A DNA stretch of 64,000 bases. Source: Campanula takesimana (lineage: Eukaryota > Streptophyta > Magnoliopsida > Asterales > Campanulaceae). Shown piece after piece: positions 45,470-56,833 of the stretch. Made by a program: the position numbers and the translations under genes. Every line of letters starts with the position of its first letter. Position 1 is the stretch's first letter. The DNA is taken from positions 186,001 to 250,000 of the forward strand of contig JAOWBW010001473.1 of NCBI GenBank assembly GCA_026119855.1, written 5' to 3'. A model generated the notes under the pieces. That model worked only from the letters and a program-made list of their open reading frames with translations, searched no databases and was not told the DNA's origin.

Positions 45470-46860
45470 TAAAGTGATTTTTTTTACTCTTAGATGTTAA
45501 TTATAGGAGGCGGATAAGTCTTATGTGTCAGTTATAAGAGTTGACTTATGTTTGACCGAATCTAAAAGTCAACATTAATAAAATAATATTATTTTTGATT
45601 TTCTTTTGTGAAAAAATGAATCTTATACTTCAATTATAAGAGCAATATTGGTCTTATACACTAATTACAAGAGTTTGACCGAGTTTTACTAAATTTGACC
45701 AAATAATATTTTATTTTCTAAAAAATAAAAAAAAAATGTTTTTTTTTTACTTTTATATGTTAATTATAAGAGGCGGACAAGTCTTATGTGTCAGATATAA
45801 GAGTTGACTGGTGTTTGACCAAATATAAAAGTCAACATTTATAAATAAATTTTATTTTTGATTTATTTTGTGAAAAAATGACACTTATACTTCAATTATA
45901 AGAGGATAATTGGTCTTATACATTAATTATAAGTGTTTGACCGAGTTTGACCAAATAATATTAATTTTATTCTAAAAAAAATGAAAAAAATAAATTTTTC
46001 TGACTTTATACGTTAATTGTAAGAGGCAGACTGGTCTTATATGTTAGTTATAAGAGTTGACCAAGATTTGACCGAATAATATTATATAATTGTTTTTACA
46101 AAAGTTAAAAAAAGTGAAAATATTTGACTCTTATATGTTAATTATTGGTCTTATATGTCAGTTATAAGAGTTTGACCGAATAAAATTATATATTTTTCTC
46201 AAAAGTTGAAAAAAGTGAAAATATTTGTCTCTTATATGTTAAATATTGGTCTTATATGCCAGTTATAAGAGTTTGAGCGTGATTTGACCGAATAATATTA
46301 TATATTTTTTCTCAAAAGTTGAAAAAAAGTAAAAAATTGGAGTCTTATGTGTTAATTATGTGTAAGTTATAAGAGTTTGATTGTTGTTTGACCGATTTTG
46401 ACCAAATAATATTTTTATATTTTTCTAAAAAAAAGTATATTTTCGACTCTTATATGTTAATTATGTGTAAGTTATAAGAGTTTGACTGATGTTTGACCGA
46501 TTTTGACCAAATAATATTTTTATTTTGTCTTAAAAAAATGAAAAAATGATTTTTTTTTTTTTACTCTTATATGTTAATTATGTGTAAGTTATAAGAGTTT
46601 GACTGATGTTTGACCGGGTTTGATCATATTTGACCAAATATTATTAATATTTTTTTCTAAAAAAATGAAAATTTTCAACTCTTATATGTTATTTATGTGT
46701 CAGTTATAAGAGTTTGACTGTTGTTTGACCGAGTTTGACCATATTTGACCAAATAATATTATTATTTTTCTAAAAAAATGAAAAAAGTGATTTTTTTTTT
46801 TACTCTTATATGTTAATTATGTGTCAGTTATAAGAGTTTGACTATGATTTGACCAAAAAA
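45470..46860. repeat. Tandem hairpin array of element 2
   Basis: About a dozen units with CTTATATGTTAATTAT, GTTATAAGAG and TTTGACC(GA) phrases, like 9470-11400 but shorter and with its own divergence. Confidence 0.85.
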
Positions 46861-47348
46861 TTAAGGGTGAGAGGAGATATGAGGGCATTTTAGTCATCTT
46901 GCATCTTTTTGCAAGCAAAGGGTGTCTGGCATTAGTAATCTGTTGGGTCTTTATTTAGAATAAAAGTTGGTACTGAGGGGCTCTAGAGTCCGAAGCCCTT
47001 TACTGTAATTGTGACCATTGTGTTTGCTCGACAAGAATGAAAACATATATAAAGTCAAGTCAATGCCTATCTTGTTTTTCGGCTGTTATGAAAAAAGAAC
47101 AAATCCTGTTTTGTAAACCTGAGTTCAGCATTACTAGTATCTGAACACTACATTGATGCCAACCAATCTGGTTCGAATCAAGTAAGATCATAGAGGCAGC
47201 AAAGTTCTCTCAAGAAATCTTAACATTGCTCCATTTTCAAGGCTCGATCTAGAGAGCTTAAACCCGTCCTCTGTTTAATGGGGACCATTCTTAGCCTCTG
47301 TTTAATGGGGACCATTCTTAGCGTAGCTCAGAATATAACTTTTATAAC

Positions 47349-47421
47349 TACTTCGGCCTCAAAATGAATGACCAAATGACCGCTTGATTAAATATGATCA
47401 TTCATTTTGAGACACGGAGTA
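47349..47421. mobile_element. Very short Stowaway-like MITE remnant
   Basis: CTTCGGCCTCAAAATGAATG and the complement CTCCGTGTCTCAAAATGAATG form a stem around a roughly 30-bp loop. Confidence 0.55.
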
Positions 47422-47570
47422 ATAACCAAGAGAACAAGTTACATTCAAATCAATAATCAGAATACATTATGCTCCCTCCCTCCTAAAAAAGTTTTATAAC
47501 CATTAACTTAGTGCGAAAATTATCAGGTTGGACCAAAAAAACGATTTTATTTTTCACACGTACATGAATT

Positions 47571-47788
47571 TGTAGGGACCGCGACCACCACCGCCACTTT
47601 CCCACATTAGTATGATATTGTCCGCTTTGGGCTTAGTATGATATTGTCCGCTTTGGGCCCAGCCCGCACGGATTTGTTTTTGAAAACTTCCCAAAACGCC
47701 TCATGCTAATGAAGTGAGTGGGTGCTATTATATACCTTGCAATTGTTTGCTCAATTGCCGATGTGGGACTTTGGGTTGCACCCCAACA
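47571..47788. mobile_element. Short solo LTR (218 bp), TRIM-like
   Basis: TGTAGGGACCGCGACC to GCACCCCAACA, with a perfect GAATT duplication (47566-47570, 47789-47793). A 26-bp piece (TTAGTATGATATTGTCCGC...) is duplicated in tandem inside. Confidence 0.8.
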
Positions 47789-47999
47789 GAATTGCTTGTG
47801 ACCGATGGAATACACTCGATTACCGATCTATCAGTACTTGAATTGCATGGATCTGACTAACTACATCTTCAAGACGGATTCAAGGAGGCAGACGAAGAGT
47901 CTCACAAACTATGCCTGAACGACCAGTCTTGCAGACACTGTAAAATTAACAACAGATGTCAAAAAAAAAAAAAGGCCGAAGTTTATCCTTACTCCTTTC

Positions 48000-48285
48000 T
48001 CTTCCTTTTTTCCTTTTCCATACGAGCAATATAATTACAGCATCCAACCATAGTTAAATTACAACACAAACTGTATATACTTTTAACCCCTGCCACCCTT
48101 TCATAAACGCATATATTACAGTAAAAATACAATGGACCGCCCTCTTGCCTCCAAGCTCCTCTTGAATCATCACAGAAATGACGCATCGCAAAGATGTATA
48201 TCACCAATTCAGGTTGCAGAGATGTATCAAACACTCAGCCATTGACCATTTTCAATAGCAGATCTATCTGCAACATTTGCATCGA
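48000..48285 (-). other. Probable 3' UTR of the kinase
   Basis: Downstream of the TAA at 48286-48288 on the minus strand. The open frame here has no splice link to the kinase and no known motif. Confidence 0.5.
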
Positions 48286-51200
48286 TTATTCTCTTATGAT
48301 CTCTTCTTTCTTTGCCAAAACACTCAATTTCTTCTCTAACTGCAAATCAAAGACGGTGGCTTACTCAGATCACTCAGAATAGAGTACGAGTAGTGGCGAA
48401 GCCAGAAAGACAATAACGCAAAGGGGGTCAGAATTGTTTAGGGAATAAAACTTGTACTCCCTCAGTCCCTAAATGAATGTCCAAATTTCATTTTAAGGGT
48501 CATATGAAAATCTCAACTTTTTGTACAATTTGGTGGCAAAGATTTATATATAATCTTGTAATCTTCTTTCCAAACATTTATTTTTGCAAGTATAAAGAGA
48601 CTCGTGAAAAAAAATCATTTAGGGACAAAGTTATATTAAAAAAGACATTCATTTTGGGACAAAGTTATGTCCATTTCCAAGAATTTTTTGTCTCAAGATG
48701 ATTGTCTTTTTTAGAAAAAACTTTATCCCTGATTGTTTTTACCAATTTTTTTCACTAATCACTTTATACTTGCTAAACTAAGTGTTCGGAAAGTGGATAA
48801 CAAAAATATCTATTCATTTTTTGCCATTTGATTGTATACAAGGTAGACATTTTCAGGGGTCCCTCAAAATAAAATTTGGACATTCATTTAGGGACGGAGG
48901 GAGTATAAAAATGGCACAAAGGTAGGTCAAATTATATCACTATGCAAATTTAGCACAAGTAAAAGGGGGTACAAATTGTTTACGGAATAAGACTTGTTTT
49001 TTTTTTATGCATAAAATTTGGCACAAAAGGTGGTCAAATTATATCAGTATGCAAATTTACCACAAGTGAAGGGGGTCAAAATTGAAAAAATCGCATTTTT
49101 AGTATAACTTTGAAAATTTAAATATACTAAAATGACATTTTCCCAAATTTAAGGGGGTTAAGTGTCATGTGGTTTCGCCACTGAGTACAAGGCACTTATT
49201 TTTTGTGGAAAATCTAAAAATACAAAAAAAATGTTTCATCTAAAATACCTGAGCAGTTTTCATCTTTTGCCTCTGTAATTCTTCAACCAGACTCCCAATG
49301 CTGAGAATTGAATCATTTTTCATATATAAACAAGTAACAGAAAAAGTATAATTAGTAATGTCAAAAACATGTGGGCATTGTTTCTTACTTTTGTTGCAGT
49401 TGAATCACCTGCGACTGCAGCTCTCTTTCCCGGGGAGAAACATTAGGCATCTGCAAGTTGTTAAAAGTATGTATCATCAGATCGCAAAACTGGCCTTGCC
49501 TTACAAACGTGAAAAGCTTATTTGCAAAAAGGCTGGTGAAGCCATGAACAAAACCCTTGAGTAGCCAGTGATTTATTGTAAAAATAAACAAGTTTTCTGA
49601 TAGTTCGTTCATTTCACTTGATCCATGTGTGAAAGTCAATAATTTTAATTTTTTTACCGGTTAGAAAGGTTTATATAAATACCCTTAATTTTCCAAAGAC
49701 GTTTAGCTCAAGTGGCATCCAGTTTCCCTTTCTATAAGAAAGTCCTCACTAAACACACTTTCAAGTGCTCTTAAGGCATTCATTAATAAAGAATTTAAAT
49801 AACATTAATTTTTAGGACTAGATAAGCCATTTTTTCCTCATTTCAAAGTTAATGTAATACGGGTAGGCTTTGGAATGTTAACTAAGACATCCGAAGGGGG
49901 CTCTTTTGCTGGAATTTCCTGCAAAAGGAAGTAGGGGTTCCTTGAACAAAGCGGGGTGGGGGGGGGGGGGAGAGAGAAGCTTGATGAGGGTTGTCTTACT
50001 TGTGAAAGCTCATTGGGACCTGCATCAGTAAACTCGATGGAGTTACCTGTAATGAATAACACAAATCAAGTCTAATCACAACTTATATATTATAAACAAC
50101 TACTAGGACATTTGAATGATGAAAATGCATAAAAAAATTACCAGACGATTGCTCCACATATTTGATCAATTTAAATAGTTCTTCCTGAAATAAAGTTAAG
50201 AGTTAGCGAGTCCGAGAGCTCGAGATAAGGCACGGAGTAAAGATGATCAGGTGCATACTCTTTGCATGGTGTTCTGCTGTAAAATGCATTGTAGAGAAGG
50301 AAGAATTGAAGCAGCTGGAATTGTTGAGGTCACAGAATTGACTGAACCTCCGGGAACAGGACTAAAAAAGCTATTTGTGGAAGCCTGAAGGAGAAAACAA
50401 GATAATGGTTACAAAGCCGTTGCTGGAAAGATAAACAACTATGTACAACCCTACTAGTGAAGGCAATGCAAAAAAAAAAAAATGTATAGAAAATAAATTC
50501 AAGGAACAAATTTCAAGCTTTGGGGGAAAAGTTGACCAAAACCAGACAGAATTATGGGGAGAATGTTAACACTGTAGTAAAAAGTTACTAACTCCGTACT
50601 AAAAGAAGAGGTGTGTATTACGTTTTGGGCTGTCCCATTGAAGAGCAACATTTCCATCTAAGGGGATTTTATTCACAACAAATAGACTAAACTAAACCTC
50701 CAATTCCAACTTAATTTGAATGACTAATACTAAAGTCACAAAAAAAAATTTAAAAAAAATCACAAAATCTTGGTCACAACCACCGTTGGCAATAGTTGAT
50801 TGGATAGTGTTTATCGGTCCCATTAATCATCAATTGAGCATCCAGTTAAACATTGACAACCGTGCTTGTGATCAAGATTTTGCGAGATCTATTTGTGCAC
50901 GTAGCATTGCTCAATTTGAATTCAAATACTGCCTCCTTGTCTGAATCTCAAAAAATGTTACGAGGGTTAGAAATTAATCACTCTTTAAACCATTTTCTTG
51001 ATTTGCGTGTTTGGTCAAATCTTCTATTGGGATGGAGGGACACTTCAGCAAAAGATATACCTTGGGACTAAGATCTGCAGAGGTGACTTTAAAGCGGCCC
51101 TTGCGAACCACAGCACCTTCTGTTACATCATCCGCTGCATCAACGGACAAAAGTCAACAAATTCAAAGTAATAAAAAAAAACAAGTAACCAGGATTTAGA

Positions 51201-54163
51201 AAAACAAGCGTACAAGTGAATGAGGAAAATAATAAATGCATTACCGGATAAAGAATTATTGCTCTTTTGACGATACTGTAAAGGACCACTAAAGTTGCGC
51301 TCGCATTGAGGTCTCGGTTGCAGATGGTCCCTGTCAATGTCACCAATGATCTTTTTTGAAGACTGAACATTATCCTGTAGTAGTGATCCGCTCAAAAACC
51401 GTTTAGGCCCAGGATTAGCAGATCGGGAAAAGGAATTACTTTTCCCCAAATGCTCACCACCATCATTTCTTTCAGCTTCTTGATCCTCCGCTATTGATGA
51501 TGACTTTACCGCATTCTGCTGTTCATCTGATCGAGCTTCATCACGCCAATTTGGGCTACCAGTTGGTTCATCATCCTCACAAACATCAAAACAGCCCCTG
51601 CATTAGATTTTCGCACAGAATAAATACCCCGAATGTACCACACAATATACTTTTATCTCTCATACAGATTATAGCCATCAAGCATCCATAGGAATGAATG
51701 AATACCCATTAAAAAAATATCCACTATCTACACATTCATTTTTCATGGGAGTAATGATAACAAATAAACATCAAGCCCTCACAACAATTTCCACTCCGCA
51801 ATGCAAAATGAATATCTGAATTGCTAAAGCTATATAGCAGATAGCCTATTCTGATAACCTGAGCCCACTTAAGGGAAAAAAGAAACGAGAAAAGAAGAAA
51901 TACTCCCTCCATCCCAAATTGATATTCCCATTTGACTATTCAAACTTTTTAAGAATATCACCACTTACTTCACTAACCATGTTTTGTTTATGCACTATTA
52001 AGCCCAAATTGTAGAAATGGGAAAAACTTTCTAGGACAATTAGAAATGGCAAATGGGAAGATCATTTTGGGACGGAAGGAGTAGAAGAGATGGACTTACT
52101 TGAGTGCTTGAAGAGGTTTAATAGGAAATGAAGCAAGTGAATTCTCCAAATCCGGTATATCGTTGAGAGCAGCCTGATGTAAAAAGTTATGAAAAAAATC
52201 AAATGCTGTCGATCCCAATTTTAGAAGGGTAGGGTGAGAATCAGTATCACACAAATTCGGAGACTGTCGATGGGGAATCATCAACACGATTAGGAATAAT
52301 ACCTCAAGATTAGCAGTAACGTCGGAAGAAATATGATCCTCAGAAGAGAGCATCTCTGGTGGTGACACATCATGGTTGCACCCGTCTTGTTGCTTCGTGC
52401 TTGGGTTTGGATCTTCTGCATTTGAAACATCATCATAATCCCGAATCTGCAAGAACCAACACAGGTGACAGAGAGGGTAAAAAAAAAAAAAAGGATCTAC
52501 CATTAAAAAAAAAAAAAAAAAAAAAACTTGTTTCAAGAATTATCGTTGAACAGAATACATACAAGAGCAGCCTGATTTTTCAAGTCCTCCAGATTAAAAT
52601 TCCAGGCACTGATTCCTCGAATGTACTCTTGCTGCATGATGAGCAAAGGGTCAGAATTAAAATATCTGAATAAAGCACAATTCATATGCTTTATCTGGAG
52701 TATCCAAGTCCTAAAATGACCATGTGTTCATTGAAAATAGACCCACTAAAAACATGGCTAAAAAGTTCTGATATAATTACATCCTTCCTTTTCCCCCAGG
52801 CTTTACAGTTCTAAGAGATCTCATCTCACTTTAAGATGTAAACATCTAATTTCTTTTCATTTTTCACACCAGATTTTGACTCTTTGCCATGACAGCTTAA
52901 GCTTTTTACTTATTTACTACTCTCTCCGTTCCACGTTATTAGTCCAGTATTCCTTTTTCAGACGTTCCATTTTAAGAGTTCAGTTCAAAAATTAAGCGAA
53001 AACCATGTTTTTCTTTTGTCGAAAATTTTCTCACGTTAAAAATATGAGAGTATTTTTGCTCATATTGTAGAAAATGAATTACAACTTCAGAATAAATTAT
53101 AAGAAATACAAAGGCGAAAAAATCTGAAATTATGAAGTCAAACTTAAAGTGTGGCCTCTTACGGAAACGGAGGGAGTATTTGCAATCCCGCACACTTTCC
53201 TATAGTTAAACACACTTAAAATTTTCGTAATAAAAATACACATAAACCTCTTAAGTGCTTAATAGGGTGAGCAAAACTAACCTGTGATAAGTGCTCCTTG
53301 TCCCCATATAGTGCCTTGTTCTGTACAAGTAGGTCAGCTTCATTTGCCTGAAATAATAATTTATAACATCCAGAGAGATCAAATATCCTGGGAGACATGA
53401 AACGTCTTTAGTACATGTCAGCATCAGATTGGAATGAGCACAAGACCTTTAGCATCCTAAAACGATCACCTAGAGGGGAAAGGCCATCAAGAATAGTCCT
53501 GGATAGATAATCAGTCGTGCGTGCATGTTTAAAGAAAGGGTGCTTCAAAAGTTTTTCCGAAGAGGGACGTTTCTTTGGATCCTTCACTAAGCAAGCAGCA
53601 ACCATCTCTTTGAAAGACTGCATAAGTGGAATTTTTTTAGCACAATACAACACAATTAACTACGGAATGTTCTTGTATAGTTGCACAGACCTTCGAGAAT
53701 TTCTTATCTCTTTCATAGTCAAGACCTGGAGGTGCATTTTGCAGGGTCATGAGCAGAACCTGCAACATGATTTGAAAGGGGACGGGAACCATGTATTAAT
53801 ACATCATCACCAATAAATGTTTATTAGTTGATAGAAAAAGAAGATGCCATAGATAAGAAGAATAAACAAAAGTATATAAGAAACATCATCTAGTAATTCT
53901 AAGGTGTATCTTTAAGAAATATATGCATAACCTTCATTGGAGGGTACTTTGAAAATGGTGCATGACCATGAGCAAGTTCAAGTGCTGTGATTCCAAATGA
54001 CCAGATGTCTGCTCTGTTGGTAAGATAGTATCATATGAACTTCATGTTAAATAAAAATAAATTTATGACCCAACTAAACATGACAAAAGAATGATCAGAC
54101 AAGTTATCCACTTACTTAAAATCGTATCCATGCAATTGCTGCATAACCTCGGGAGCCATCCTG

Positions 54164-54212
<49 letters not shown>

Positions 54213-56740
54213 GTATTAAAATGAGAGAGAATATTTCCCCAAAAATAAAAATTTGTTCTCTGGGACATATAGACTTGCTATGAAGGGCATGGTGAGAGAT
54301 AGTATGGTCTCAAATGCCAAAATGTTTAACAACCGGGGAAGAGTAACATACCAACAGGGTGTTCCCACAAATGTATTTCTTGAACGCTGCCTATCCCCTG
54401 TATCAAACATACATGCGGATACTCCAAAATCTGCTAACTTGATTGAACCGTTGGAGTCAACTAATATGTTTCCAGCCTGAAAGAGTAATCAAGTGCCGTA
54501 AAGAGAATTACCATCCAGGATTATCAAGAATGAAGGCATAACCAGATGCTGTGGTTCACACATGACTAACAGTTGGTCGACACAATAAAGAAAAGTACGG
54601 AGTAACTTCAATACTATTCATGTATGCTTGTAGCCGATTTGGTGCGCATGTGTCCGTGCTCAGACAAGAAACCAGCCTTTTAAAAAGGACAGAAGCATTT
54701 TGCTCAATGAGAACCAATAAGCTACCAAATGTACTCCATCTATTGATTATATACTCCCTCCGTCTCAAAATGATCTTCATACTTTAGGACGGAGGGAGTA
54801 TATAAGTGTGTGTGTATGTGTGTGTGTGTGTACAAAAGAGATGAAATGAAACACCATTACAAAGCATTACCTTCACATCTCGATGGATATGCCCATGCGC
54901 GTGAAGATAAACAAGAGCACGAAGGACCTCACGCAACAACGTAGCAATTACAGGCTCTTCAAACCCTTCTGGAAAAGAAGATTTCATAATGTGAAGACAT
55001 GATCCCCCAGCCATGTATGGCATCACGACCCAGAGGTTATGCCCTGCTGTGAATGAGCAGTGTGAGCGCAGCAAATTTGGATGATCGATTAAGGTCATCG
55101 TCTGAACCTCTCGACGTATTCCATCCTGTTGGAAGGAAAAAAGAACACCCTTAATATACACATCTATTATCATGATATTTGGCCAATTATCGAAGTTTAA
55201 AGGACTTTAAACAGACACCAGCTCCAATAAAATTCCTTGTACACTCCCTTCGTCCCCAAAAAGAGTCACATTTATCATATTTGTTTGTCCGAAAAAACAG
55301 TCGTAATTCAAAAAGAGGGAATAACATTAATGTTTTTAAGAAGGTAAAAAGCAAGTAAACCTACATTTTTAAAAGAGAGTCAGTGTACAATGTGACTATT
55401 TTTTGGGGGATGGAGGGGGTGTATTCTACTCCCTCCGTCCCAAAATGATCTTCGCATTTGCCATCTTTCAATGTCCCCAAAAAGTTCTTCTCATTTCTAC
55501 AATTTAGGCTTAAAGGTGCATAAACAAAATATGACTAGTGAAGCAAGTGTTCACATCCTTAAAAAAGTTTGAATAGTCAAATGAGAAGATCATTTTGGGA
55601 TGGAGGGAGTATCAAATTTGAAAAAAAAAATTGGACATTATTTCGGGGTGGAGGTTGTTTTCTTTTTCTTTTCAAGGCCTTCATGTAAGAAGTGGACAGA
55701 AGTAAAAGATCATGAAAACCAGTAAATGATTTAACAAGGTCACTTGACATTGCTTCAGACATATGATAGGTATTACTCCATGTCTCCATCAGTCTCAAAT
55801 TAAATATCCCTTTTTTGAAATAAAATTTGTTGCAAAATTAGTGTCTTTTATGCCTAAGTTACAATTTCATCTTTACTACCTATCATGTCCAAACGTGCCC
55901 GTGCAATACTATAGTATGAATTTTAAGAGAATGCGTGTATATATGCTACCGAATTGGCCTAAACGTCAACTTTCTTATAAAAAGGGACTCCCAAATTTGG
56001 GATGGAGGAGGTAATGGAAAAAGTTCATTTTCTATACAGAATATGGAAGTGAGTGGAAAAATCTGACACTCTTTTCATATTGGGAATCCTATAAATAGCA
56101 GAATGTAATCGTGCCTGGAAGTTTTGGTTACAGTAACTGTTTGTAAGGGCTAGTTGGCTGTGGTGGCAATGCAGAGCAATAGTTGACCAATGATCTCATG
56201 GGAATCCAACAAATGATCCTCATTAAGGGCAAGAGTCTTCCAGCTTTTTATGTTGGAGATTTCGATAGCATCTATTTCAAGAATATTATGTCCTCCACTC
56301 CAAAAAATAACCTTGAAAGTATTTCTGAAACCTTCAAACTCCCTCCCCCTCCCCTCTCACAAAATAAAAATAAAATAAGGACAATGAAATAGCAATCAAA
56401 GATTCTTAATCTCACAAGAGAATTTAAAGAGACAATTTCTAATTCATTTTGAATAGGTACTCTTGTAACTTCCTTTGTCCGGAAAAGATTAATATCGTGG
56501 AGATCAAATGATATATAAAATACAGTCTAATAAAATTGCAAAACCTAAAGGACATGAGCCAAGCCTACATACCAGGTCATTATTGCACTTTTCCAGATCA
56601 AGAACCTTGATTGCAACTATCTCATTGAGGGGAACACATAGAGCTCTGTACACGGAGGCGCTAACACCTTCACCCACCTCTTCATATAGCATGTACTCTT
56701 TTGCATCAACAGGAAACTTCTTCTCTGACAGCTGTGTCAT
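48286..56740 (-). CDS. STE20/SPS1-related serine/threonine kinase, BLUS1-like
   Basis: Nineteen coding exons (minus): 56573-56740, 54871-55125, 54352-54476, 54116-54160, 53932-54013, 53691-53759, 53447-53617, 53282-53347, 52563-52631, 52303-52446, 52100-52173, 51245-51597, 51061-51134, 50259-50384, 50142-50184, 50000-50046, 49389-49450, 49249-49300, 48286-48339. They total 2079 nt, 692 aa, all phases consistent. Kinase signs: glycine loop GEGVSASV (23-30), K45 in VAIK, HRDVK (137-141), DFG (157-159) and the STE20 signature GTPCWMAPE (179-187). The kinase part ends about residue 300. The rest is Ser-rich with VVRKGRFKVTSADLSPK and a C-terminal coiled coil (QVIQLQQKNIGSLVEELQRQ). Known for the family: Arabidopsis BLUS1 is a phototropin substrate in stomatal opening. 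This protein is nearer its paralogues, whose role is less clear. Active-site residues are intact. Confidence 0.95.
48391..49182. mobile_element. Mutator-like MITE in the last intron of the kinase
   Basis: TAGTGGCGAAGCCAG and complement AGTGGCGAAACCAC form the ends. The flanks GAGTACGAG (48382-48390) and GAGTACAAG (49183-49191) match in 8 of 9. Inner motifs AAGGGGGTCA recur on both sides of a nested MITE. Confidence 0.7.
48457..48903. mobile_element. Head-to-head double Stowaway-like MITE nested in the Mutator-like MITE
   Basis: Both ends are CTCCCT(C/A)(C/A)GTCCCTAAATGAATG-type. Each half is a 260-bp-family copy in opposite orientation, giving two diverged arms of about 220 bp. TA at both sides. 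Confidence 0.75.
51903..52081. mobile_element. Stowaway-like MITE, 180-bp family, kinase intron
   Basis: CTCCCTCCATCCCAAATTG to CATTTTGGGACGGAAGGAG, TA flanks. It lies between exons 51245-51597 and 52100-52173, its right edge only 18 bp from the exon. Confidence 0.85.
52920..53176. mobile_element. Stowaway-like MITE (257 bp), kinase intron
   Basis: CTCTCTCCGTTCCACGTTA to TTACGGAAACGGAGGGAG, TA flanks. Confidence 0.75.
54161..54212. repeat. (TAA)n microsatellite at a kinase splice acceptor
   Basis: About 16 units. On the minus strand the TTA repeat runs up to the acceptor ATTATCAG of exon 54116-54160, taking the place of the usual pyrimidine tract. Confidence 0.9.
54754..54798. mobile_element. 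45-bp Stowaway-like MITE relic, kinase intron
   Basis: CTCCCTCCGTCTCAAAATG joined almost directly to the complementary end, TA at both sides. Only the termini remain. Confidence 0.8.
55244..55419. mobile_element. Stowaway-like MITE (176 bp), kinase intron
   Basis: CTCCCTTCGTCCCCAAAAAG to TTTTTTGGGGGATGGAGGGGG. Confidence 0.7.
55429..55609. mobile_element. Stowaway-like MITE, 180-bp family, kinase intron
   Basis: CTCCCTCCGTCCCAAAATG to CATTTTGGGATGGAGGGAG, TA flanks, nine bases from the previous MITE. Confidence 0.9.
55776..56011. mobile_element. Stowaway-like MITE (236 bp), kinase intron
   Basis: CTCCATGTCTCCATCAGTCTC at the left, complement CTCCTCCATCCCAAATTTGGG at the right, TA flanks. 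Confidence 0.65.
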
Positions 56741-56742
56741 GG

Positions 56743-56831
56743 TTACTCTCGATAACTCAAAATGGCAACATCTTTTACAGTAACATCATTACTGTAATCT
56801 AAGTCCTGAGACATCAGACGACACCAGCCAT
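56743..56831 (-). promoter_or_regulatory. Two uORFs directly upstream of the kinase start
   Basis: On the minus strand the second leader exon begins at 56833 with GT ATG. uORF2 (56814-56831) encodes MAGVV and ends TGA. The A of that TGA is the first base of the next ATG. uORF3 (56743-56814, 23 aa, MSQDLDYSNDVTV...) ends TAA two bases before the kinase ATG at 56740. Such a chain would strongly affect initiation on the main frame. Confidence 0.7.
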
Positions 56832-56833
56832 AC

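Larger units (their letters stand above)
39652..46998. mobile_element. Compound Mutator-like element 2
   Basis: Ends GGGATTTTTCCTCTAGAGCC and inverted GGGCTTCGGACTCTAGAGCC. The perfect 9-bp duplication TTTACTGTA lies at 39643-39651 and 46999-47007. It contains a left part with gene-leader-like sequence (39752-40334), a truncated copia retroelement (40335 to about 44424), a second copy of the same left part (44447-45024), and a hairpin array (45470-46860) like that of element 1. No transposase. Confidence 0.85.

Noticed and set aside
47989..48234. Open frame as an extra kinase exon
   Set aside because: It lies beyond the kinase stop, without acceptor or family-like sequence; most likely 3' UTR.
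49358..49564. Plus-strand open frame in the kinase region
   Set aside because: It overlaps a kinase exon (49389-49450) on the opposite strand and extends into intron; a shadow.
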